DNA of 64,000 bases from Stachybotrys elegans (GCA_020746835.1 JAGPNK010000021.1:352417-416416), one strand, 5' to 3'. Positions 42,666-54,160 are shown, counted from the stretch's first letter. Notes: generated from the sequence alone by a model not told the origin. Made by a program: numbers and translations.

Positions 42666-45122
42666 TTTGGCGGTTGTTGGTTGATGGTTGATTTGGGCTG
42701 AGAGGGTAAGATATGATTGGGTTGTATTGAGTTGGTTGCTGTGGATGGAGATGAGAAAAATTGCGAGAGCGCGGAATGTCGTCGTGTATTTATACTTTAA
42801 CGCCCGGGACTCAGTCCCCTCTCGCCGCTACATCATATTATAAATCCAATGTCTGCTTCCCCTTGATCCCCTTTTCCGTCCATCGATCTGTCCGAACCCA
42901 CAGGTTGGGGCAACGATCGGCTCGCTAATCCTCCTCCCTAGCTTCCCGGAGTCTTTGTCCTAGACCTGCGTCCGCTCTGTCAGGGGGCTATGGGACCAAG
43001 AGGGTATATTAGACCGACCCCTGCAGGATAGCATGGCGGGTTTGTCGTCATGATAGGATGATGAAAGGTGTCTGGCCGTGAAGAATAAGCAAGTAAGTAG
43101 CCGAGCTGGAAGGAGGCGGCTTAACACCCTATCTTATGGCGACGATCATTGCTATGCTGGACCATGGTTGCGAGATATCACCGCAGTTCAAGAGCAGTCA
43201 ACATCCTGGACTAGCTGAAGTTGGTGGCAAACACATCTACGAAAGCATCATGTAAGAGATGAGTGGCTGTAATAGCGTCCTCTAATCACTATCCCTGTGG
43301 CCTGGCTCAGTGTCCCAGGCGACTTTGATATGATCAAGAGCTGGCATTGCCCCACCGACGACCCGAGCCCACCGCCGGAAGATTATTCACAAGAGGAGCA
43401 CATCTCACGATCTGGTCGTTCTAATTACCCGTTGCGGCAAGGACAGACAGGGTTGCCCCCAACAATCGACATCATCGCATCTGCAACAACGGTCAGGTAC
43501 AGGTGGGCGCAACGGTCGCCACCCAGCTCTGCCCAGAATAAACCGTACGATGACGATGCGGATACCGGGTTGGGACCTGGAGCCCGGACGCGATTGTGGC
43601 TGCTAGCCCTCTGTGCCACCGATTGATGGAGGTGCAGCGCCTCAGGGGCAAATGTAACCCCGGCGTGGCATCGACGATCGGCAAGGGGCAACGCATGAAA
43701 ACAAGGAAATTCACGATGCTGTGGACCAACCACGTTGTCGAATTGAGCCAACTGGACCTGCCCAGGCCCTGCGTTTCCGATCGGCAAAGAGGGTAATATG
43801 CAGGCTATTTCGTGTTTCCTCGAGGTATGTATGTGTGATGAATGGGGTATAATAGCTGGTCCTAAGGGGCGAATCTCCCCACGTCATCACGGAGGGTCGG
43901 CAAGCGGTGGAGTAACGTATGCCAAGCGTGAGCCTTGCCCCGGCAGATTTCCAACCCTCAGCATTTCCTGTGCATCTACTACTACGATCAGCGAAGGAAT
44001 TCTGCTGTGAAAGGGGAGCTCCGCCCCTGTTTGGCCCAGTTCGCTGGGTCCGAGGCTCGTGTCTACAGAATTGTCGTCGTGGCGCAGTCTACAGTTGTCG
44101 AGGTTGGGGCGAGGGTGGTTGTTGACCGAAGCCACTGAACGAACAACGAAAAAGATGTCATTGGGACGCGCAGAGTAGGCTTGGATTCAAACAGGCTTCC
44201 GAACCTGACATAGTTTCCAACGGCAAAGTTGCCAATGGTTATCTGCATATATGCTCCACAGCGCCTTCAGAACACCTCGCTCATTACATCATGGATATCA
44301 CCTGCGACGCTCAATCTGGCACTGCAATGCAAGCCACGTCCTTGCTGAACTCTGGTTGGCCAATCAAAGCCTGCAAGTCTAGGCAATGTGAACAGCGAGC
44401 TGAGGTGACGGGTTATAATAGAGATGTCTTATAGTTAGAAGTCGCTGTTATACCCTGGGGATCCTTGTAACGTAATGTGATGCGATGACCCGGGGATGGA
44501 TTGCCGGGCTGCAAAATGCCCCAGGCGGCCCGCGACGCCCGTCACGTAGTGAGGAGAGACTGTCTCCCGAAGCAAAGAATCCTGCCTCATCCGATCTTAA
44601 TGTGAGAATTACCAATCCAAGGCTCTATCAATGACGCTGTTGCATTTTCCATCATTCATGACAACATCTAGGACAATTTTAATCTTGGCAATATAGGGAG
44701 AAAGGTCCTAGCAAAGCCTGTTTTTGAGCTCCCTACATGCAAGCCTCTTCGACAGCGCTTGGGGCCTTCGGAAAATGCGGCCTTGGCTGCAGCCCGGGGA
44801 CGACACAGACCTCGCGCCCCCAAAACGCTGGCCAGGACGATGTGCCCTTGGTGGCAGTTCCCGAGTTCATTATCTCCCGATTTCAGGTAATTTTCAGCAA
44901 CGAAAAGCCTGGTTGGCATCTTTCGTCTACCGGGCCCGGCGATGCTGGCCTTCATTGAACGATAGTATTGTTTAAGTGCAATGTTGGGTGGAGAACAAGA
45001 CGAACACAATACAAGACAGAGAGGAAGAAACGGATGAGAGACAAGGGAAAGGTGATTTTGTACATATAAATGGTGAGTCTAATTAGCCTGCTCTGGATAA
45101 CAAAACTATCTATGTCATACAA
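42666..45122. other. 2.4-kb intergenic region, no gene seen
   Basis: Frames of up to about 120 codons (43297-43626 plus, 43425-43787 minus, 44668-45009 minus) overlap antisense and show no motifs. The first few hundred bases are the hydrophobin promoter. No tRNA or mobile element recognised. Confidence 0.55.
42787..42794 (-). promoter_or_regulatory. TATA box of the hydrophobin gene
   Basis: Minus strand TATAAATA, about 120 bp before the start codon at 42665, with a C/T-rich leader between. A good consensus at a normal distance. Confidence 0.6.
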
Positions 45123-45806
45123 TCAATGAGACTTGGCAGATTCCTTGTCCACCCTTTCCCCCAACATGGTATCGATCCATCCCACTGCATCCTTTGGGTC
45201 CAGCCTCGTTCTAAAGTCGGGGTCGGCATGGATGTTGCGTACGATGCCCGAACTATCTACAAGCAGCGTTGCCGGGATCGGCACCTCCCAAGTGTCCTCA
45301 GCATTGCGTGCATTGAGATCGACCCCGAGAGTGGCGTGCAGCTCCCGCGCCGACGACTGGTCGTAAAGCAGGCCAAGCTTCTTCGCAAGCTTATTGTGAA
45401 GGTCGGTCAGCACCGGGAATTTCAGCTCGTGTTTCTCGGCCGTGGACAGGCTGTAGTCCGGGAGCTCAGGCGTGATGGCGACGAGTGAGACCCCACGAGC
45501 CTGAAAGTCGGCAAGATGGCGCTGCAGAAATTGTAGTGCTATGTTGCAGTAGGGGCACCAGCCTCCACGGTAGAAGGTAATGAGGAGGTGTCCTTGCTTC
45601 AATAGCTCGGCACGCGAAACTTCTTTGCCAGTGGCATCCGTCATGTGGAAGTCTGGAAGTGCATCGCCGACCTGAATGGTAGCAGAGGGGTCGAATTCGC
45701 TCTGCTTGCACTTTTCGAGGCTGCCATATATCTTGTCAAATACGGCTGGATCGGCAATAGTCTTGATGTGGTTGGAGATGCCCTTCAGTTGCTCTTGTTG
45801 GCTCAT
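45123..45806 (-). CDS. Peroxiredoxin-like (AhpC/TSA) protein
   Basis: Thioredoxin-fold AhpC/TSA family protein; members reduce hydroperoxides with thiols. Intronless, 227 aa. The start gives MSQQEQLKGI, with an N-terminal helical extension (residues 1-40) before the fold starts at VGDALPDFHMTDATG. The active-site region is FYRGGWCPYC: a CxxC motif where peroxiredoxins of this subgroup have the peroxidatic Cys. Then LVAITPELPDYS, FPVLTDLHNKLAKKLGL, and the conserved cis-Pro segment PIPATLLVDSSGIV followed by DFRTRLDP. It is more like the bacterial-type 'peroxiredoxin-like' subgroup than typical 2-Cys Prx. No targeting signal seen. It is divergent from a Zn2Cys6 regulator across 352 bp, which suggests a shared control region. 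Confidence 0.87.
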   Translation of the reverse strand: MSQQEQLKGISNHIKTIADPAVFDKIYGSLEKCKQSEFDPSATIQVGDALPDFHMTDATGKEVSRAELLKQGHLLITFYRGGWCPYCNIALQFLQRHLADFQARGVSLVAITPELPDYSLSTAEKHELKFPVLTDLHNKLAKKLGLLYDQSSARELHATLGVDLNARNAEDTWEVPIPATLLVDSSGIVRNIHADPDFRTRLDPKDAVGWIDTMLGERVDKESAKSH

Positions 45807-46158
45807 GTTGACGATTGAAGATGGAATTAAGGTGCAAATAAATGTTTTGTGTACACAGAGATGATTTTATTGTAAGAACTGGAGACAGGTAGAGATTACT
45901 TCCATGCGAAATGAATTCTCATTTATATTCATTTGTTTCGAGAACTGTCTCCTTGTCCAGCATGGTGATTCGACCGAGCTGTCCGAGCAAGGCGAGGCAA
46001 GACGAGGCAACCACAGACTTCAGTTGGGTTAGTGGGTCTTTTCGTCCGAACTCGTCCGAACTCGGCCAGTCAGACCGAGTCGTCCGACCACCTTTGCGGT
46101 GCAACTCTGTTTCGCCATCATTCGCCCCATGGTACCAGCTTGAGGAGCAAATTTCGCA
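45807..46158. promoter_or_regulatory. Divergent promoter between peroxiredoxin and Zn2Cys6 regulator
   Basis: 352 bp separates the two start codons. Tandem GTCCGAACTCG-like and GTCCGA units occur near 46.04-46.09 kb, along with CCG-type trinucleotides of the kind Zn2Cys6 proteins bind. The site assignment is an inference. Confidence 0.4.
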
Positions 46159-48159
46159 ATGCAAATGGGGCACGGAACACCCAATACGTCCAAGCGCATG
46201 CGTCTCGGGACCAAGAGCTGCACCGAATGCCGGCGGCGCAAAGTCCGATGTATCTTCGGAGACGGTGAAGGTCGATGCCAGCAATGCATCGCCCATGCTG
46301 CCCAGTGCATATCTCAGGACACAGCGGGTCCTAATCCCGGGAGCAATGAGACGGAGGACCTTCGAGCGCGTGTGGCAAACATGGAAGAGATGCTTCGAAC
46401 CGTATACCAATCGATCCAACAACAGCCCGGCACCCGTCATGCCGACACTTCCCAGCTCACACCATCCACAAACTCCCCTGGCTACGCGACTCAAGGGTCT
46501 GATACCCACATGGCTAGCGATCATGAGACCGGTGTGTTTGTCAATGCACCGCTCGTCCAATTCCTGCGCGACGGGTTGACCGCGCAGCTTCCAGACCTGG
46601 CAACGCAGCCATCGCGGCAACTTATCGGGCTACCATCTCCGGCGAATCCAATATTGCACCTTATCCCAACAGAAACGTGCCTAAGAAGAATCTTCCAATC
46701 AACGCATCGGTTTTGGTCCATATGGCCTCTTGCATCTGTTCCTATCCAGGCTCCGGAAACTGGATTTCCGCAATCGGTAGAAGATGCTATTCGTTTTGTT
46801 GGTGTTTCTCTGTCTTCAGGATCCAGCGGTGTAGTTGCAAAATGCCTTGCATGGCTGTGTTTGTGCATACAGCAATTACCAAAGGACTTTGAAGAAGTTG
46901 AGGCTCGATTACCTCTTCGCGCTAAGGACTTGATCTCAAGCTACCTGGAAAGGATCGATTCCATAGTTGTCAGTCTGTCGCCGCCCGCATCTGACACGGA
47001 TTGTATAGAAGCCATGGTGCTTCAATATAAACTCTTTGTCAACATGGGAAGGCCACAACGAGCTTGGAAGTGTACGAGAAATGCGCTGGATAATGCTCTC
47101 CTCCTGGGGCTTCATCGGTCAGAGGGCACATCATCTACCCGTCGTTCCTATTTGTGGACTACCCTTTGGCACCAAGATAGGCATCTTGCCCTCTTTCTAG
47201 GTTTACCATACACCGTCCCGGAACAGCATATTATGCTCGCCAATGGTAATGGGGAGGCTACACCGGACAAAAAGGTGTTGCATCAGCTAAACATGATATG
47301 CGGCTACATCATTGATAGAGACCAGAGCCACCATAGGGACTCAGGCTACTCATCAACAGCTCGAATTGTGGAAGAGATGGAGATACTGGAGGATATGATA
47401 CCTAAGGACTGGGCAACGTCGGATTTGGAGGATGGATCTACTCCTCTGGGGGTTCCCTTTTGGAGACGAGCAACCGTGTTGCTCTTTCACTTGGCCAACC
47501 AGCACGTACACCTCCCCTTTGCAGCTACAGCAATCGATGACAAAAAGCACGCCTACAGCCGATACATGGTTCTCAAGTCTGCGGAAAACATCCTGCAAGC
47601 TCATGAAGGAATCAGAGCATATGGAGGAGTTCCAATTATCTGTGACTTCCTTGACTTCTGCGCGTTCAACGCTGCACTGTTGCTGGCAGTAAGCCTCATG
47701 TCCGAGAACTCCCAGAGATCGTCAGATGAGGCTGAGAGACTCTGGGGAATGGTTACCAAGTTTACCGCCCAGATGAGACAAACAGCGGACGTACTTGAGT
47801 GCTCAGTAGCAGCTCAGTCTGCGCAAGTCTTGGAACACATCTTTGCAGCTTACAACGGACAATATGAAGGTCCTGAGAGGTACAAAGTCACGATCCCCTT
47901 CTTCGGTCAGTTGCATATCAAGCATCCACAAAGGAGAATGCAAGTCTGCGATGAGAGCTCGGCCACACACAACACTATCGAGGCTGCGGGCTGGCAAACT
48001 GGCATGGAAATAAACTCTAATATTTTGATTTCCGAACTCCGTCAAGTTTCCAAACAGCCGAGGAGCTCGGGGCTGACTGGTGTCTCGACACGAGCTTCTT
48101 CAACACATATAACTGGAACGAGACATTCGAGTTTACTTCGGTTTGATAAAAATATCTAG
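46159..48159 (+). CDS. Zn2Cys6 fungal transcription factor
   Basis: Fungal-specific transcription regulator. One exon, 666 aa. The Zn2Cys6 cluster near residues 21-50 reads CTECRRRKVRC then CQQC and C, that is C-X2-C-X6-C-X8-C-X2-C-X6-C, binding two Zn and typically CGG half-sites. A coiled-coil-like stretch follows (ETEDLRARVANMEEMLRTVY, about 70-90), a usual dimerisation element. The central domain typical of the family (Fungal_trans) is seen around LQYKLFVNMGRPQRAWK, ALLLGLHRSE, SYLWTTLWHQDRHLALFLG and GLPYTVPEQH. The start is the first Met; a Met at codon 3 or 14 is equally possible. Divergent neighbour is the peroxiredoxin, so control of redox or detoxification is a testable guess, not shown. 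Confidence 0.92.
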   Translation: MQMGHGTPNTSKRMRLGTKSCTECRRRKVRCIFGDGEGRCQQCIAHAAQCISQDTAGPNPGSNETEDLRARVANMEEMLRTVYQSIQQQPGTRHADTSQLTPSTNSPGYATQGSDTHMASDHETGVFVNAPLVQFLRDGLTAQLPDLATQPSRQLIGLPSPANPILHLIPTETCLRRIFQSTHRFWSIWPLASVPIQAPETGFPQSVEDAIRFVGVSLSSGSSGVVAKCLAWLCLCIQQLPKDFEEVEARLPLRAKDLISSYLERIDSIVVSLSPPASDTDCIEAMVLQYKLFVNMGRPQRAWKCTRNALDNALLLGLHRSEGTSSTRRSYLWTTLWHQDRHLALFLGLPYTVPEQHIMLANGNGEATPDKKVLHQLNMICGYIIDRDQSHHRDSGYSSTARIVEEMEILEDMIPKDWATSDLEDGSTPLGVPFWRRATVLLFHLANQHVHLPFAATAIDDKKHAYSRYMVLKSAENILQAHEGIRAYGGVPIICDFLDFCAFNAALLLAVSLMSENSQRSSDEAERLWGMVTKFTAQMRQTADVLECSVAAQSAQVLEHIFAAYNGQYEGPERYKVTIPFFGQLHIKHPQRRMQVCDESSATHNTIEAAGWQTGMEINSNILISELRQVSKQPRSSGLTGVSTRASSTHITGTRHSSLLRFDKNI

Positions 48160-48515
48160 AAAATAAATAGTCGTTGTCGTATGATTAGTCTTAATGATAC
48201 CCTAACAGATTGTTTCATCAGAGAATGGGAAAGTAGCTGAGACTGAATCTGTCAGTACTGATTGGAGATCACTCTTCCTCTCAACTACCCCTCATCCCTG
48301 TGGTGCCTGAGCAGTTTCCCAATCTCATCATCCTTGATCAGATTGGGTCACGAGTTTTGGCCTGCATACTGACCTCACTCCATGTCACTGGTGGTATGAA
48401 TTTAGGTAAAACTTTTAACTTGTTTTTGTATTTTCTAGTCATTTTTTCTTGTTTCCAGAATACCGGCTACTCCGGTTTTATAGGGCATACATCATGCTCC
48501 GAGAATCGCTGGACA
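48160..48515. other. Intergenic region between converging genes
   Basis: Shared 3' flank of the regulator (plus) and the GMC oxidoreductase (minus). No gene seen. Confidence 0.6.
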
Positions 48516-50201
48516 TTAGTCCTTGTAAGCGAGGATCTTGGCGACGGCAGCCTCGGCAACAACCATCACAATGGCTTGGGTGTTGCCAGTAGGCAGATCG
48601 GGGTGGATACCAGCATCGGTGACAAACTGTAATGATTAGCATGTGTCTTTACTAGATTTGAAGAATGAAGAATTACTCACCAAGTTGTCCGTGCCGTAGA
48701 CCTTGGCATTCAGATCAACGACCGAGGTGCCGCCCATACGACCGTCGTCAGTTCCCAGCTTGGTGGTGCCGACAAAGTGGTTGCCATTCGTGCGAGACTT
48801 CAGAATGGCAGTGGCATTGGTAGTGGTGTTCATGGCAAGGCCGGTGCCGGGGGCGGTGAAGATGTCGATCATGTTCTGGACGAAGCTAGTGCTGGCCTCG
48901 ATATCGGCCTCGGTCTGGAGATAAGGCGACTGCTCAATAACAGTTTTGCCATCCTTGTCGAGACCCAGAACACCAGTGGAGGTGAGACCATGGGTCAGAT
49001 ACGAGGTGACAGTAAAGACGCCCTTGCCTGACGCCGCACAGGAGCCCTGGAAGTAGCGGGTAGTTCCATCCTGGCCCTCACGAGAGGTGAAGTAGATGAG
49101 ACGGTGGCGACCCTGAGTGAGGACGCCAGAGCCCTGGCTCTCATACAGACCAATGTTCTTCTCATCAGAGCTATTCAGCACGCTGGCGGTGTTCAAGGGG
49201 CCCCAAGTCTGGTTGGACTTGACAATGATGGGGAAAATGGGATGGTCCTTGAGGTTCTGGCCAACGGGCAGGTTGATCCAGTCCTCCTCGGGAGGAACCT
49301 CGACACCAGAGTCCTTGGCAGTCTGGATCTGGGCAGCGGGACCAATGCCAGAGTGGAACAGGATGCGGGGAGTCGACAGAGAGCCAGAGGAGAGTACCAC
49401 ACGGCCCTTAGCCGCCAGCTTGACAATCTGGCGCCTTCCAGAGGATTCGTACTCAACGCCAGTGACGCGGGAGCCTTCGCGGATCAGACGAATAACCTTC
49501 GCGCCGGTGCGAAGGGTAAAGTTGTCGCGCTCCAGGGCGAGAGGCAGATAAGTGCGGACCGGGCCGGCTCGCAGCGCATCCTTGATGTTCCACGCGGGGT
49601 AACTGTAGACTTCGTGCTTCTCATCAGGCTGATCAATCATGTCAATCGACTTCCAGCCGAGATTGCCGAACAGATTGGACAGAAGAGAGTAGAGTCCCTG
49701 GTCGTAGCGCTGGCCATCCTCCGAGGGCAGGGTGCTTCCGGGGTTGCGGTCGTACAGCCTCTGGGCAGCCGGGGCAATATCCTCCCAGTTCCAGCCCTTG
49801 GGCCAGTTCTCGAAGTCGTGTGCAGGGGGGTGGACGAAGACCATGTAGTTGATGGTGGTGCCTCCACCGAGGACACATGCCGAAGCCGGAGTGTCGGAGC
49901 AGAAGTACTCATTCCACAAGGGAAGTGTGTTCACGGCAGAGGAAAGGGCAGGGACATCAATGGGGGTCAAGGTGTCGTTCCAGGGAAGTGTGTAGTTGGA
50001 TCCCGTAGCGACGGTAGGGCCGTGGCCTCTCTCGAGGAGAAGGACCTTGTGGTTGGCAGCCGAGAGCCGCTCGGCCGTGATGATGCCGGAGGGGCCACCA
50101 CCGACAACAATGTAATCGTAGACATCACGGCCACAGTTGGAAGCAGCAGATGTGGTGGTGACGGCCCATCCGAGGCCGGCAGCGATGTGAGAGAAGCGCA
50201 T
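48516..50201 (-). CDS. Secreted GMC oxidoreductase
   Basis: FAD-dependent glucose-methanol-choline family oxidase/dehydrogenase, oxidising an alcohol or sugar; substrate unknown. Exons (minus): 50201-48681 and 48626-48516, giving 543 aa. The second Met is chosen because it begins a signal peptide (MRFSHIAAGLGWAVTTTSA); a Met 12 codons upstream would put charged or polar residues ahead of it. Motifs: DYIVVGGGPSGIITAERL (FAD loop), VLGGGTTINYMVFV (first GMC signature region), SSGSLSTPRILFHSGIGP (second signature), catalytic His in NHFVGT, and the C-terminal GIHPDLPTGNTQAIVMVVAE. The intron splits the C-terminal FAD-binding segment; its removal restores the expected end. Several NxS/T sites agree with secretion. 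Confidence 0.92.
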
Positions 50202-51099
50202 GGTGAAGAGGGGTAAAGGAGTGTATGAAGATGGCACTTGACCAGCTGCAACCAGAAGAACGGGCGGGATTCATTTTCCCTTATATTGATTGACCTGATT
50301 GATAAGCTAGGCTATGCTCCATCAAACTCTGGTCGTCGCATTCACTTGTGTGGACCATGGGCGGACGCAATTACCGACTTTGTGGAGCAAGATACGCAAT
50401 TCCCTTGCATACCAAGATCTCAACCAGGCTTCCCTGTCAGTTCAAGATGAGACCCCATCGTGTTTCTCCAACTCCACACCGACCCATCAATCCGGTTGAG
50501 CAACTGCCATTGACACCGATTGACGAGTTTTCTTCGACAGCCATCTAGCAAGGCCCCCTCATTATTCTGCTACCGTGCAGGCATTTCTTCAAGAAGCCCC
50601 GTAGCATGACTCGAAGAAGCGGGTTCGGAAGGAAAATAAGCTTCAGCTATATGTAGCTTGTTTTTTCTGCTTCTCTTCCCCCGCATGTCGGCATGTTAAC
50701 GGTTGTGCTTAGCTACATGCCGACGAGACAACCATGCCAGACTGGAGCTAGTTCGTGAAACGGACAGGTTTTTCTCTCGATCCGTCAATTTCCATCTGTT
50801 TTTTTCTGTCTCCACAGATCACTCCACCATTGAAACCTTGGAGCCGAATTTTTCCTTAGCTTGTTTCCCATATCACTACGTCACTGGATGGGCGAGCTGG
50901 GGTGGTTCCAAGTAAGAGGCGTTTTGATTAGAAGCCTAGAGGGTATCTCGATGTTAGCAGACTCGTTGTGTGTACGTAGCGTTCGACGTTCGTTGATCTA
51001 TCCGACTGGGAGGGGAGGCTGGCCCTAAGTTGCTGGCGTCAAGGCCACGACGCCAAGATGGAAACACAAGACGGGGGGTAAGGGTTTATCACTTAATAG
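50202..51099. other. Intergenic region, no gene seen
   Basis: Holds the GMC gene promoter and the 3' flank of the HET gene. Only frames under 75 codons, no motif. Confidence 0.55.
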
Positions 51100-53391
51100 C
51101 TAGATAATAGTGAGCAGCTCCAACTCTGTATCCTTCTCCTTCATAGCCTCGCCATCCATAATACCATGAATATAGGCATCAGCAACCAACTTGAAGGGGT
51201 TGCCTGGATTTTCAGCTTCCTCTAGACTCGGCTCAGGACGCAGGATGATAGGGGCTCGCGAGCCTGGGAGGATATATATAAGATCCCCATTCGCCATATT
51301 ATCCCTAGCCATCCCTAAATACCCTCTTTTCGTCACAAATAGTCGTCGCCGGTAACATCTATCTGTCAGCCGGCCGAAGGTGTTCTGCTCATTGCCAGAA
51401 GCATCAGCCGCAGGGAGCCATGAAGGGTATTCTTGACTAGCAGGTAGTTCATCTGTGGGCTGGCTGTTATTGTCTTCCGCGTTAGTACCTTTCCCGATCC
51501 TATGCATTCTACCTATGTACTCTGCCAACTGAGCAATGGTTTGATTTGTGGCTCGTTGATTGCTGTGTTCCCCAGTGCGGTGATCTTTTAAGAGTGTTCG
51601 CCACCATGCGTTGCCCCAGGTTCCGCCCCCAACATAGTGTTCACCTGGGGAGCGGGCTTGGACTCGACTGAAATCATAAGAAATTGCGAGTTCTTTTCTT
51701 TCCTTGACATGCGGAAGGTCGATACTATAGGCCACGAAACAGTCCATCTGGTCGTTGCGTATTGGTCGCGACACCTTTTCCACTATATCAAACTGTACCC
51801 CTTCGACCTGCAACGCTGCTCCGCGAAAGTGCGCTCGGCATGTCGTGTTATTGTCCGCAGAAAAGGCTCGTAGCTGCTTGTACCAACTAACATATATCGA
51901 TTGACATCTGAAGTATATGTCAGGCCACACAGTCCAATCAATAGCCCATGAAGGCATGTGCATAGAACTGCCTGTGACGATGCAGTCCTTGTCGGGGCGT
52001 GGCTCTGCACAATCGCCCTCAGGTTCGTTTGGGTCTTCAGGAGGGTACCCAGCAAATGATAGAGGCAATAGTTGTCCTGTGTGCAGGATGAAGTCTGCGC
52101 ATGCGTCTGCGAATACAACGCCAACCTTTTCATCATAGTTTGGGACGACGGAGTTTCGACCAGCAAGGCCCAACAACGCATAAATGCGATCACGGGGGTC
52201 CTTTGATACGCGATACATGTGTTGAAGGCCCAATTCGATTATGGAAAGTCGCTTCTTTTCCAGGTGGCGAAGGTCACCCACCTGACCAATCTGGTCCAGC
52301 ATTAAGCCGAATGATATTCTTATATTGCCGCGGGCGGTGACCGTTTCGATGTCCACGTAGTGTCTCGGCATGGTTTGCCATGGAATTTCCCGTTGCAGAT
52401 CTGACCTCATCTGGGCCACAAAGTGCTCTCGGGCCTGCATAAACACCTGAATAGGGACAGTCACGGATCCAAAGAAGAAGTGAGCATCTGGAGCGACTGC
52501 TGCCTCTTGCACAACCCAGAGCCTTCTGAACCAGGAATCTAGTGACAAGGGATAGAGAACATTCGCCACTAGTTTGGAATACAACTTGTGTTTCCAGAGG
52601 TTGGGCAGGAAAAGGGGAACCTCGTTCCAGTCATTTCCATCAGCGATCAGCCTGACTGACCACGCAACATGAAGACACCAAGCGTACGGGAAGCTTCCAA
52701 CGTTCAACGAGGTAGCAGAAAGCAGGTCTCGATCTTCTCCAGGAAATTCCAAGGTTTGGAGTAAGTCTTCCCAGTTCGATCCATAGTCTCGGCTATCACC
52801 CGTAAACAACCAAGACTTGTTATGCAGGTCCAATCCTCTCTCTGCCTCTGCTTCTGCTTCTAATTCCTCTGATTCCGAACGAGATATATCAGGGAAATCC
52901 CAGGGCCCATTTTGAAGACAGATCAGGCATCTGAGACACCTTGAATAGATCTGTCCCATAATGGTCACCTGGTGGTTCCGCTCAGCCACGTCGCTTTGGT
53001 TGATGCAAAGCGCATCGACCCAGAGAGTGAAAGGCTTGTAACCCTGCAGGGGGAACAGACGCATGATAATAGCATGCAGGTTCAATCCCACTTCGATGGG
53101 GAACCCATCGACTAGGACTGGCGTTGGAGACATGACACCTGGCCTGCCCCAAGCATACGACAGCGCGTTGTAGGCGGGCGGATTTTGCAGGTTGGCGACC
53201 GTCATTTCAGCTATGATTGGCTGATTCTGATCGCCCGAGGGGAACAGCTTCAACAGGCGGATCTCAAGGCTGTTGGGCTTCAGGGGATATCTTTCGTATA
53301 GTTGAGATGTATTAAGTCTGTCCTCTGTTGTTGAGGGATCTGAGGCCTCGTCTGATAACATTGTAGTAATTTTGAGTGTTGATGGTTTCAA
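51100..53391 (-). CDS. HET-domain (heterokaryon incompatibility) protein
   Basis: Member of the large fungal HET-domain family; characterised members trigger cell death on fusion of unlike individuals, though most are uncharacterised. Intronless, 763 aa (or 753 from a Met at codon 11). The HET domain starts at about residue 74 with YNALSYAWG, followed by LNLHAIIMRL, LWVDALCINQSDVAERNHQV (124-141 region) and MGQIYSRCLRCLICL. A long middle part follows, including SLDSWFRRLWVVQEAAVAPD, and DPRDRIYALLGLA typical of the family. The C-terminus RLFVTKRGYLGMA and DLIYILPGSRAPIILRP is the common HET-protein end. No NACHT, WD or ankyrin part is seen. It is the last gene before the A+T-rich block. Confidence 0.92.
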   Translation of the reverse strand: MKPSTLKITTMLSDEASDPSTTEDRLNTSQLYERYPLKPNSLEIRLLKLFPSGDQNQPIIAEMTVANLQNPPAYNALSYAWGRPGVMSPTPVLVDGFPIEVGLNLHAIIMRLFPLQGYKPFTLWVDALCINQSDVAERNHQVTIMGQIYSRCLRCLICLQNGPWDFPDISRSESEELEAEAEAERGLDLHNKSWLFTGDSRDYGSNWEDLLQTLEFPGEDRDLLSATSLNVGSFPYAWCLHVAWSVRLIADGNDWNEVPLFLPNLWKHKLYSKLVANVLYPLSLDSWFRRLWVVQEAAVAPDAHFFFGSVTVPIQVFMQAREHFVAQMRSDLQREIPWQTMPRHYVDIETVTARGNIRISFGLMLDQIGQVGDLRHLEKKRLSIIELGLQHMYRVSKDPRDRIYALLGLAGRNSVVPNYDEKVGVVFADACADFILHTGQLLPLSFAGYPPEDPNEPEGDCAEPRPDKDCIVTGSSMHMPSWAIDWTVWPDIYFRCQSIYVSWYKQLRAFSADNNTTCRAHFRGAALQVEGVQFDIVEKVSRPIRNDQMDCFVAYSIDLPHVKERKELAISYDFSRVQARSPGEHYVGGGTWGNAWWRTLLKDHRTGEHSNQRATNQTIAQLAEYIGRMHRIGKGTNAEDNNSQPTDELPASQEYPSWLPAADASGNEQNTFGRLTDRCYRRRLFVTKRGYLGMARDNMANGDLIYILPGSRAPIILRPEPSLEEAENPGNPFKLVADAYIHGIMDGEAMKEKDTELELLTII

Positions 53392-53929
53392 AATGGCCCG
53401 GGCTAGCGTTCAGGCTCCCCTGTATTTCACAAGATGGGGTGCTTGGTACGATGGGGTAGTCTTTTCGTTACGGGTCTGTTATGGCTGCACGGCATGGAGA
53501 CTGAAACCGCGTAGTTCCTATATGCTCTTGAGCGTGAATAGCAATGGACCATAGATGACTAGGTACTTGCAATTCTAAAGTAGCAGTCCCACGCAATGCT
53601 AATTGTAACGTGGCATCTTGAGTACGGACAATGGCACAATGCGGCACAGGCACGACTCGGTAGTTTTCTACAAATGGATATGACCAGATAAGCAAACTAC
53701 AGGATAAGTGGTACACATTAATGCCTCAGTAGCAGGCAAAAATTATTGCCAGGCACAGCCTGCCACAGAAAATGCGCAGCACTAAAGTACATCAAATTCC
53801 ATTAAACTAGAAATATATGTAGGCCTATGACCCCGCCGTGTAAAGATTTCAAAACAATGAAATGGCACGCAAGATCCCACATGGCTGCGGCAAGTGCTGT
53901 TCTGCCATTAAGGCCCTAATCTTAAGTTT
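53392..53929. other. Transition to A+T-rich block
   Basis: 5' flank of the HET gene. Composition is normal to about 53.9 kb and then changes abruptly. Confidence 0.55.
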
Positions 53930-54160
53930 AGGATAATCTTTTAGAATAATAATCTACTATAACTTTTATTCTATAAATTTATTAAATATACTATTAAGCT
54001 CTATTAAATATAAAAAAAAAAGAAAAGGTCTTACTACCTTTAACTAGCTATATAAAGCTACTATTATAAAGTTACTTTTATTAAGCTATTACTAAAGTAT
54101 ATATAATAACCTTTTAGAACTCTATCTATAATAATATCTTAATATAAAGTAATAGTAATA

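Noticed and set aside
43297..45009. Several 60-120-codon frames in the gap after the hydrophobin
   Set aside because: They overlap each other antisense and lack motifs, splice partners and start context.
45919..46620. A 233-codon minus-strand frame
   Set aside because: Antisense over the Zn2Cys6 region of the regulator and its promoter; no family features.
49104..50216. A 370-codon plus-strand open frame
   Set aside because: It lies antisense to the GMC oxidoreductase exon and has no motifs of its own; a GC-rich coding exon often leaves such a mirror frame.
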